NCBI GenBank assembly: GCA_046538945.1
Contig: JBKHHW010000207.1
Span: 1 to 5,216, forward strand
Direction: 5' to 3'
Length of the DNA stretch: 5,216 nucleotides
DNA from: JAEZKC01 sp046538945
Lineage (GTDB): Bacteria > Fibrobacterota > Chitinivibrionia > Chitinivibrionales > Chitinispirillaceae
Positions within the stretch are counted from its first letter, which is position 1; every line of letters starts with the position of its first letter. Under the pieces are notes generated by a model. The model did not search any database and was not told where the DNA came from. It saw nothing but the letters and a program-made list of their open reading frames with translations. The position numbers and the translations under genes were made by a program. This document shows positions 1 to 4,700 of the stretch, one piece after another.

Positions 1-44
1 TCAAAGTGGTAAAAATAATTACCGGTTTTGGATCAAAGTGGTCA
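1..44. mobile_element. Probable terminal segment of an IS21-family insertion sequence
   Basis: The 10-mer TCAAAGTGGT occurs at 1-10 and again at 33-42, with starts 32 bp apart, and the second copy runs into CA at 43-44. IS21-family elements are known for multiple terminal repeats and for ends of the 5'-TG...CA-3' type, so this fits the inner and outer repeat of one end of such an element whose transposase genes would lie left of the window. A short inverted repeat, GGTAA (8-12) with TTACC (19-23), lies between the copies. No transposase sequence or target duplication is visible, so the assignment rests on the repeat layout and my recollection of IS21 ends. It could instead be an unrelated short direct repeat. 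Confidence 0.42.
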
Positions 45-64
45 TGTGTTTTCCTTCCTTTACC

Positions 65-93
65 TTGCTTCCCTTTTCTCATCATGATATAAT
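65..93 (+). promoter_or_regulatory. Candidate sigma-70 promoter of the AbiEii-like gene
   Basis: A perfect -10 box TATAAT lies at 88-93. A half-matching -35 box, TTGCTT, lies at 65-70, with the optimal 17 bp between them. The predicted start near 100 falls inside a run of nine T (97-105), leaving a leader of about 37 nt before the ATG at 137. The promoter lies just outside the putative insertion-sequence end, so it belongs to the flank rather than to the element. The -10 box overlaps the 8-bp palindrome ATCATGAT (81-88) by one base, which might be an operator half, but that is speculative. Confidence 0.55.
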
Positions 94-136
94 GTATTTT
101 TTTTTACAAAATCCGACAAAGCCGGAAAGGACTTCC

Positions 137-1195
137 ATGCCCCTAGCAGAGAAATTCTATTTTTCCAAGGAAAACATTGAGAAGTGCCGCCTAAACGCTT
201 CTACCGTACTTGCGGAACAGGCGGTGCATTGTCTTGAACTGGTGGCTGAGCTGGTAGAGTGCGGACTGAATTTTCAGTTCAAAGGTGGAAATTCCCTGCT
301 TCTTATTCTGGAAGAGCCCAAGAGGTTTTCAATTGATGTGGATATCGCTTCCGACCAGTCCCGGGAAGAAATTGAAGAAGTGCTCAATAAGCTTACGGCC
401 CAGTTTTGTGTGTTTACCCGTTGGGAGCGCAGACAGCACAAGACCAAACCCTGGCTTCCGCTATCAAGTTACTACTTCTTCTACAAAAGCCAGTTTGACT
501 TATCGCCGGACACCAATATCATGCTGGATGTGCAGATGAGGCGAAGTGATTACCGGACGGAATTTAAGAAAGTGGTATGCGGAAATCTATACAGATCATC
601 TGTCGAATGTGAGCTTCCTCTGCCTTCCTCCATAATTTCCGACAAGCTTCTCACTCTCGGACCCTCCACGCTCGGTATCCCACTGGGCAAAGGCAAGGAG
701 GCGCAGAGACTCAAGCACGTGTATGATGTCTCCAGGCTTTCAAGAACTCTGCCCGATGTAAAATCGATGAGAGAGAGTTTTACCTCCTGTCTCAGGCAGG
801 AGAATGACCTGCAAAAAACTGATCATTCCGTTCAGGATATAGTAAAGGATACACTTTCCTTTCTGTGGTCCACCGCGGCTCATGAGGACAAGCCCGAGAT
901 GACCGGAGCTCCCGTTCTGGATGAGAATATCAAGGGACTGGAACCTTTCGCAAAGCACCTGTTTGAATCCGGCTACTCCTGGCAGAGCCTTCAGCGGGAT
1001 ATGGCCAGAGCTGCTCTGTGTATCAGCGCAGTGGGGAACGAGTCGGTTACAAATGAAATGCTCCACGCCCATATCGCAAAGGATATGACCGCCTCAGATT
1101 CTTCGCTGCCTTTCAGGGTGACTAATCCCCATGCAAGATTCTGCTGGGATGCGGTATACAGATGGTGGGACAAAGATCCGTTCTGGATTCAATAG
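137..1195 (+). CDS. AbiEii/AbiGii-family nucleotidyltransferase (toxin-like), 352 aa
   Basis: This is a nucleotidyltransferase-fold protein of the DUF1814 / AbiEii type. AbiEii is the toxin of type IV toxin-antitoxin and abortive-infection systems and transfers nucleotides to a target. The visible signature is KGGNS at residues 49-53, then RFSIDVDI at 63-70, which carries the paired aspartates D67 and D69. A likely third carboxylate is D131 in IMLDV. The C-terminal part of the domain shows SDKL (168-171), LGIP (179-182) and KHVYDV (193-198), matching the family's 'DKL...GIP...K..fD' stretch, although His replaces the more usual acidic or glutamine residue before VYD. Residues from about 240 onward are not recognised. 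The start at 137 is preferred because AAAGGA (126-131) sits 5 nt upstream and a promoter ends near 93. The longer reading from GTG at 38 begins inside the putative IS end. No AbiEi-like antitoxin lies on either side, so the native target and whether the gene is toxic are unknown. Confidence 0.72.
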   Translation: MPLAEKFYFSKENIEKCRLNASTVLAEQAVHCLELVAELVECGLNFQFKGGNSLLLILEEPKRFSIDVDIASDQSREEIEEVLNKLTAQFCVFTRWERRQHKTKPWLPLSSYYFFYKSQFDLSPDTNIMLDVQMRRSDYRTEFKKVVCGNLYRSSVECELPLPSSIISDKLLTLGPSTLGIPLGKGKEAQRLKHVYDVSRLSRTLPDVKSMRESFTSCLRQENDLQKTDHSVQDIVKDTLSFLWSTAAHEDKPEMTGAPVLDENIKGLEPFAKHLFESGYSWQSLQRDMARAALCISAVGNESVTNEMLHAHIAKDMTASDSSLPFRVTNPHARFCWDAVYRWWDKDPFWIQ

Positions 1196-1207
1196 CAATC
1201 CGCTTGT

Positions 1208-1292
1208 GTCGTACTCCTACCCGTATTCGTTTGGTATTCAGGCTATTCCTGGTTTGTGTAATTCGAGTACGGGTACAGCTTGCGCTCAGTAC
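1208..1292. repeat. GTACTC/GAGTAC inverted-repeat element A
   Basis: This non-coding gap holds a large imperfect hairpin. TACCCGTATTCG (1218-1229) pairs with CGAGTACGGGTA (1264-1275) over 12 positions with a single G-T wobble. Outside it, GTACT (1211-1215) can pair with AGTAC (1288-1292). The 34-nt loop carries a small inner hairpin, CAGG (1239-1242) with CCTG (1248-1251). The left edge GTCGTACTC (1208-1216) recurs exactly at 1971-1979 in element B, on the other side of the methyltransferase gene and in the same orientation. No T tract follows on the plus strand, so a simple terminator is unlikely. It looks like one copy of an interspersed intergenic repeat family, of unknown function. Confidence 0.55.
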
Positions 1293-1319
1293 AGAAAAAT
1301 GAGAGGGATTTCTCCGTAA

Positions 1320-1949
1320 ATGACTTGCCGACTATGCGGTAACGACACTATAGCTTTATTACACGAGGATAAAAGAAGGTCTTTTTACCTCTGCGGAAAC
1401 TGCACTATGATTTCAGTTCCTCCCCGATATTGGGTGGATGAGGAACAGGAGCGCAGAAGATACGATCTTCACGATAATACTCTGGCTAATGATGGCTATG
1501 TGAGATACCTCTCCCAGGTGGTGAGCGAAACGGAAAAACTGAAGCTGACAGACCCGCATATTCTTGATTTCGGCAGTGGGCCTAATGCGGTGCTTACAAC
1601 ACTTCTGAAGGAGAAAGGTTACAGGGCGGAGGCTTACGATCCGCTCTTCGGGCTTGAGCTTGAGAGAAAACAGAAATTCGATCTGGTTATCATGTGCGAG
1701 GTGATAGAACATCTGCGTGATATTAGAAGTGAACTGGAACTGGTCATAGGTGTTCTGTGCCCTTACGGAAAGCTGCTCCTGCGTACTCAGCCGTATCCGT
1801 CGCTTGAAAGGTTTTCCGGATGGTGGTATGCCCAGGATCCCACACATATCAATTTTTTTTCTGAAAAGTCGCTGCGGAAGGTGGCTTCGATTCTGGGTAT
1901 GGAGCTGGTTGGTACTGCTGTGAAGGATATTTTTGTTTTGAGGAGATGA
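1320..1949 (+). CDS. Class I SAM-dependent methyltransferase with N-terminal Cys4 knuckle, 209 aa
   Basis: A predicted cytosolic methyltransferase of the Methyltransf_23/UbiG-like group. The N terminus has C3-x2-C6 and C25-x2-C28, a likely zinc-binding rubredoxin-like knuckle. The Rossmann fold follows: motif I ILDFGSGPNA (81-90) for SAM binding, an acidic residue after strand 2 (D107 in YDP), and the post-II segment FDLVIMCEVIEHL (120-132). Near the C terminus come GWWY and DPTHINFF, a segment characteristic of a conserved family of small knuckle-containing methyltransferases of about this length. The substrate is not known, and I see none of the DNA-methylase NPPY/DPPY motifs. The start follows a GAGAGGGA stretch (1301-1308) with an 11-nt spacer, slightly long. 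No convincing promoter of its own is seen in the 124-bp gap after the AbiEii-like gene. A run of eight T (1853-1860) inside the gene encodes part of INFF; the frame stays open. Confidence 0.8.
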   Translation: MTCRLCGNDTIALLHEDKRRSFYLCGNCTMISVPPRYWVDEEQERRRYDLHDNTLANDGYVRYLSQVVSETEKLKLTDPHILDFGSGPNAVLTTLLKEKGYRAEAYDPLFGLELERKQKFDLVIMCEVIEHLRDIRSELELVIGVLCPYGKLLLRTQPYPSLERFSGWWYAQDPTHINFFSEKSLRKVASILGMELVGTAVKDIFVLRR

Positions 1950-1970
1950 AATGCAGTTTCTGACCTTCCA

Positions 1971-2040
1971 GTCGTACTCGCAATCTGAACTTATACTTAT
2001 CTGATTCTATGACGAGTACCGCGTAGCTGAGTACGGGCAC
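1971..2040. repeat. GTACTC/GAGTAC inverted-repeat element B
   Basis: This element fills the gap between the convergent methyltransferase and phosphoesterase genes. GTACTCG (1974-1980) pairs with CGAGTAC (2013-2019) across a 32-nt loop, much like the 34-nt loop of element A. A second GAGTAC (2029-2034) follows, giving an alternative 7-bp stem with CGTACTC (1973-1979). The first nine bases, GTCGTACTC, match element A exactly. No poly-T stretch flanks it on either strand, so although it sits where a terminator would be expected, a standard intrinsic terminator is not evident. It is probably a second, degenerate copy of the same repeat family. Confidence 0.5.
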
Positions 2041-2054
2041 CATGAAAGCCGTAT

Positions 2055-2849
2055 TCAGGTTACCTCCATTACCGAAACATTCCCGTTCTCAATCGTCACA
2101 TAATTGAACGAAACGGGAATGTCGGTTTCGAACTTCACTTTTTCGTCAACAGGGGAGGCGCTGAACTGGCAGAAGGGACTGGGGGCGCTTGAGTAAAGGA
2201 TACTGTCCCGCACCAATGTGAACCTTCGGTGGACATGTCCGAAAAGCACCGCTGCGATTCGGTTCCTGCTTTCTACAAAGGTACGATGAAGTTCTTCACC
2301 ATGTATTATCAGCATGTCTTCATCAATCCAGGGAACATCCAGCGGTACGGGAGGGAAATGAAGTAGTATCACCGAAGAAACAGACTCTCCCCGATTTAAA
2401 AAATCGTTCAATACTTTTTTATGAGCATCTTCGAAAATGCCGTGAGGGTCAATTTCCGCTGAACCCTTGCAATCAAGAACCAGGAATTTGCAGCCCTTCA
2501 TTTCGAATTCGCTGGAACCGCTGTTTTGGCGAAGTGGTTTTAACCACGGCAGCTTATCATGCAGCCTGTTCACCATTTCTGGTTCGTCGTGATTGCCGGG
2601 GACATAGACAACAGGTGACTTGAGATCACAAAAGACCTGTCTGGTCAGATCATAAGCCGCTTCTTCCGGGCGGTTGACGACATCTCCCGTGTGAAGTATA
2701 AAATCCACGGGCGCTTCGAAACTGGTGATTTTATTTATCAGTGCACGGGTGCAGTCGTAGGTGTTTTTTTCACGCAGAATGAAATCTGGGGTGGACCCTA
2801 TATGGGTGTCGCTTATGTGAATCAAGTGAATGGCTTCACTCTTTTTCAT
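2055..2849 (-). CDS. CpdA-like metallophosphoesterase, 264 aa
   Basis: A calcineurin-like, two-metal phosphoesterase resembling the class III cyclic-nucleotide phosphodiesterases (CpdA group). All metal-site motifs are present in order: D14-x-H16 in ISDTHIG, GD (55-56), GNHDE (85-89), H164 in LLHFPP, and GHVH (204-207). The length is normal for the family and no signal peptide is seen, so the enzyme is probably cytosolic. The substrate cannot be read from the motifs: cAMP is the known one for CpdA, but other phosphodiesters are possible. I chose the ATG at 2849 because it overlaps the stop of the upstream PilZ gene as ATGA, a standard translational-coupling arrangement. An ATG 24 bases further upstream gives 272 aa but has no ribosome-binding site. 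The 3' end of the gene contains a long hairpin, listed separately. Confidence 0.83.
   Translation of the reverse strand: MKKSEAIHLIHISDTHIGSTPDFILREKNTYDCTRALINKITSFEAPVDFILHTGDVVNRPEEAAYDLTRQVFCDLKSPVVYVPGNHDEPEMVNRLHDKLPWLKPLRQNSGSSEFEMKGCKFLVLDCKGSAEIDPHGIFEDAHKKVLNDFLNRGESVSSVILLHFPPVPLDVPWIDEDMLIIHGEELHRTFVESRNRIAAVLFGHVHRRFTLVRDSILYSSAPSPFCQFSASPVDEKVKFETDIPVSFNYVTIENGNVSVMEVT
2072..2125. other. Long hairpin inside the 3' end of the phosphoesterase gene
   Basis: CATTCCCGTT (2078-2087) and AACGGGAATG (2112-2121) form a perfect 10-bp inverted repeat. It extends outward by CCGA (2072-2075) with TCGG (2122-2125) past a two-A bulge, and inward by TCAAT (2089-2093) with ATTGA (2103-2107), giving about 19 paired positions. 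It ends some 15 bases before the stop codon of the phosphoesterase. Read on the minus strand it encodes the segment from IPVSF to NGNVS. It is not followed directly by a T run, so it is not a classical terminator. It could protect the mRNA 3' end or be a coincidence of codon choice. Confidence 0.5.
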
Positions 2850-3190
2850 CGATCGGTATACGTTTGAATGCATTTGCGGAGAAGTGTGCGCTCGGCAAGG
2901 CCCAGATTCTTGAACTGCGCACCGACTCTGAACTCACCGTCCTCGTTTCTGCTGTGAATTATGAGGGCTTCCGAAATCATAGTTATTCCAGAATCGGGGA
3001 GCGAGAATAAAATGATTACCAGAGTACCCGGATCCCTGTTTTTTCGGGTGGCGAAACACATTCCGCCTTCGCTCAGATCTTCGACCGATCCTATGTCGAA
3101 AACGTCTGTATCCTGGGGAAGGCGGCTTTTGACTCTTATCTCTACTCTGAATGTATTCTTGTCTACTCGGATGTGCTGTCGCCGTTCCAT
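2846..3190 (-). CDS. Single-domain PilZ protein (predicted c-di-GMP receptor), 114 aa
   Basis: PilZ domains bind cyclic-di-GMP through an N-terminal RxxxR loop and a D/NxSxxG strand. Both are present: R4-QHI-R8, and D38-L-S40-E-G-G43 in VEDLSEGGM. The C-terminal strand signature FRVGAQF (87-93) also fits. The protein is a lone PilZ domain with no other output domain, so it most likely acts by contacting a partner, and its obvious neighbour is the phosphoesterase that overlaps its stop codon. The ATG at 3190 is chosen because GGAG (3198-3201) lies 7 nt upstream and the protein then begins MERRQHIR, placing the binding arginines at the very N terminus as is common. A longer reading from a TTG at 3223 adds 11 residues but lacks such support. 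Predicted to be cytosolic. Confidence 0.83.
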   Translation of the reverse strand: MERRQHIRVDKNTFRVEIRVKSRLPQDTDVFDIGSVEDLSEGGMCFATRKNRDPGTLVIILFSLPDSGITMISEALIIHSRNEDGEFRVGAQFKNLGLAERTLLRKCIQTYTDR

Positions 3191-3259
3191 TGTTCTTCTC
3201 CATTCCGGTGAGTGCTGAATCAATAGAAAATGGTATGTGAAAGGGGGCAGAGCAACAAC

Positions 3260-3288
3260 AGAATAATTGAAAGACCATATTATTTGAA
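3260..3288 (-). promoter_or_regulatory. Candidate promoter of the PilZ-phosphoesterase operon
   Basis: On the minus strand, TTCAAA (plus positions 3283-3288; four of six match the -35 consensus) and TATTCT (3260-3265; four of six match the -10) are 17 bp apart. They would start a transcript near 3253, about 60 nt before the PilZ ATG. The region is AT-rich and contains an ATATT/AATAT inverted repeat (3278-3292) overlapping the -35 box. The match is modest and other AT-rich hexamers nearby could serve. Confidence 0.3.
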
Positions 3289-3336
3289 TATCGCCTGGAA
3301 GATAATTTCATTCGTAATAACAGATCAAAACAGCTG

Positions 3337-3365
3337 TTCCAAATTACCCGCATAAAAACTATATT
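3337..3365 (+). promoter_or_regulatory. Candidate promoter of the ispE-like gene
   Basis: TATATT (3360-3365) matches five of six -10 positions and has TTCCAA (3337-3342; three of six) 17 bp upstream. The predicted start near 3372 gives a leader of about 35 nt to the ATG at 3407. Together with the minus-strand candidate it makes the roughly 215-bp gap between the PilZ and ispE-like genes a divergent promoter region. I see no riboswitch-like structure there. Confidence 0.35.
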
Positions 3366-3406
3366 GCTTATCTTTGTTACTTTATCTGAAACACAAGAAC
3401 AGGGCA

Positions 3407-4261
3407 ATGATCAGCAGGAAATCACATACCAGAATCACTCTCGCGCTGGATATCATGCGCAAACTGGACAGCGGACCCTTCAGGGGCTACCATGAACTGG
3501 GCATAATCAAACACCAGGTTCTATTGCATGATGTACTCCACGTAAAATCATCCTCCGAACTCCGCATTGAATGCGAGACGCCTTTCGTCCCCTGCGACGA
3601 GAGGAACATCTGCTGGAAAGCTGTGGAACTGGTTAAATCCCGTTTCGGCATATCTGAAAATGTCTCTGTTCACATAGAAAAACAGATCCCTGTGATGGGC
3701 GGACTGGCGGGAGGCTCGGCTAATGCTGCCACCATGCTCCTGATTCTGGACGAACTGTGGGATCTGAATCTGTCAGTCGAGGAGCTCTCTGAGCTCGGCC
3801 GTAGTCTGGGTATGGATGTGCCCTATTTTTTTTATGGAAAAACAGCTTTCGACAGCGAATCAACCGGCGTTCTCAGACCCATTCCCACCGAACTCAAGCT
3901 CCACTTCGTTCTTGCCATTCCCGAATTCGGCGTATCCACCAAAGATGCTTACGGTTCCCTGGACTATTCTCTGGTGGGGAAGAGAACTTGTACTACCGAT
4001 CAGTTAAGAGAGGGGCTTGAGCAGAATCATCTTGAGAAAGTGGCGCAGAATATGCATAATGATTTTGAGTACTCTGTGTTCGGTCGGTTTTCCCGATTGA
4101 GGGAGATTCGGGACAGTCTTCTCAAGGCCGGATGCCTGAGTGCGGTGATGAGCGGTTCGGGTTCGACTCTGGTGGGGGTTGCTCCAAGCAGAGCCGAAGC
4201 CGAGAACGTGGCCTGCAGTATCGACTGTCGGACCATTGTCACTGAGACCCTTTCCCATTAG
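3407..4261 (+). CDS. ispE: IspE-like GHMP kinase (4-diphosphocytidyl-2-C-methyl-D-erythritol kinase), 284 aa
   Basis: IspE phosphorylates CDP-methylerythritol with ATP in the cytosolic non-mevalonate route to isoprenoid precursors. The three GHMP-kinase motifs are present: the N-terminal substrate strand HTRITLALD (7-15) with GYHE (27-30), the glycine-rich ATP loop PVMGGLAGGSANAA (95-108), and MSGSGSTLVG (248-257). The catalytic aspartate is D137 in GMDVPYFF, and H29 matches the conserved substrate-contacting histidine. Length is typical. The family's AKIN segment is TRIT here, so arginine (R9) stands where IspE normally has an active-site lysine and threonine where asparagine is usual. The IKHQV stretch (34-38) also marks a divergent subgroup. 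Function is therefore inferred by family, and a different small-molecule substrate is possible. The ATG at 3407 aligns with the family N terminus, although AGGG (3401-3404) is only 2 nt away. A TTG at 3374 would add 11 residues without a ribosome site. Confidence 0.75.
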   Translation: MISRKSHTRITLALDIMRKLDSGPFRGYHELGIIKHQVLLHDVLHVKSSSELRIECETPFVPCDERNICWKAVELVKSRFGISENVSVHIEKQIPVMGGLAGGSANAATMLLILDELWDLNLSVEELSELGRSLGMDVPYFFYGKTAFDSESTGVLRPIPTELKLHFVLAIPEFGVSTKDAYGSLDYSLVGKRTCTTDQLREGLEQNHLEKVAQNMHNDFEYSVFGRFSRLREIRDSLLKAGCLSAVMSGSGSTLVGVAPSRAEAENVACSIDCRTIVTETLSH

Positions 4262-4293
4262 TTTTAGAATTCGAAATTCCTGGAGTAATAGTT

Positions 4294-4614
4294 ATGAAAA
4301 GATTGCGTGTGAACAGGACAAAAAATTTCAAGTGGAACACCCGCCAGGAACTCTACGATTACTTTAAGGAGAATTACGGTCTCAGTACAGACAGAATCGA
4401 TGCGGAGATTAGTGATGTTCTGGATGTGTTTTCCCTCAGGAAGGGAGAGGCGATAAAGCCTCAGGAATTGTGGCAGAAGGTGGGCAAGTCGCTTGAGAAT
4501 CGTCTTGTTGGTGCCTGCCAGCTTCAGCAGCATCAGGGGGGCATTGAGGAGTGTGAAGAAGACCAGGAGGAACACTCAGAAGGAAGCGAATTTGTCGGAT
4601 GGTACGAGATATGA
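4294..4614 (+). CDS. Unrecognised small charged protein, 106 aa
   Basis: I do not recognise this protein. It has a strong ribosome site, GGAG (4282-4285) 8 nt before the ATG, begins 32 bp after the stop of the ispE-like gene, and is followed by a hairpin terminator, so it is very likely the second gene of that operon. It has three visible parts: a basic N terminus with seven Lys/Arg in residues 2-17, a probably helical middle (about 18-70), and a glutamine-rich then acidic tail with nine Glu/Asp between residues 85 and 99. There is no signal peptide or membrane segment. Many bacteria carry spoVG after ispE, but this sequence does not resemble SpoVG. The charge split suggests a nucleic-acid or protein-binding role, which is only a guess. 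The reading frame on the opposite strand starts at GTG with no ribosome site. Confidence 0.7.
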   Translation: MKRLRVNRTKNFKWNTRQELYDYFKENYGLSTDRIDAEISDVLDVFSLRKGEAIKPQELWQKVGKSLENRLVGACQLQQHQGGIEECEEDQEEHSEGSEFVGWYEI

Positions 4615-4653
4615 CTTCTAAGATACTATATAGAAAAAAAGTGAAGTAAAAGG

Positions 4654-4675
4654 GGCTGTTCAGAAACGAACAGCC
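4654..4675. terminator. Bidirectional intrinsic terminator between convergent genes
   Basis: GGCTGTTC (4654-4661) and GAACAGCC (4668-4675) form a perfect 8-bp stem around a 6-nt loop. On the plus strand it is followed after four bases by TTTT (4680-4683), a weak tract for the 106-aa gene. On the minus strand it is followed by CCTTTT and, seven bases later, a run of seven T (4634-4640), serving the exported-protein gene that ends at 4701. It sits exactly between two convergent stop codons (4614 and 4701), which supports shared use. Confidence 0.8.
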
Positions 4676-4700
4676 TGAATTTTATCTACACCGGCTTTCA

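Noticed and set aside
740..1072. 110-codon minus-strand frame inside the AbiEii-like gene
   Set aside because: It is antisense to a gene with recognisable family motifs and has no initiation signal or domain features of its own.
1231..1262. Possible promoter TTGGTA ... TGTAAT upstream of the methyltransferase gene
   Set aside because: The spacing is 20 bp, too long for a normal sigma-70 promoter, and it lies within the loop of element A.
1413..1847. 144-codon minus-strand frame inside the methyltransferase gene
   Set aside because: It is antisense to clear SAM-binding motifs and has no recognisable protein features.
137..1949. AbiEii-like gene plus methyltransferase as a restriction-modification or similar defence pair
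   Set aside because: The methyltransferase lacks DNA-methylase motifs and belongs to a small-molecule-type group. The two genes are separated by 124 bp containing a repeat element, so a functional link is not supported.
2934..3407. 157-codon minus-strand open frame overlapping the PilZ gene and the divergent promoter region
   Set aside because: It covers the PilZ gene in another frame, has no ribosome site and shows no domain pattern, whereas the PilZ frame has clear motifs.
3826..3833. Eight-T run just after the catalytic aspartate codon of the ispE-like gene (similar run at 1853-1860 in the methyltransferase) as phase-variation tracts
   Set aside because: Both runs simply encode Phe-rich conserved segments, the frames are intact, and single short runs inside core genes are weak evidence for switching.
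4264..4575. 103-codon minus-strand frame opposite the 106-aa gene, with a hydrophobic start
   Set aside because: It begins at GTG without a Shine-Dalgarno sequence. The plus-strand frame has GGAG at ideal spacing, operon context and a terminator.
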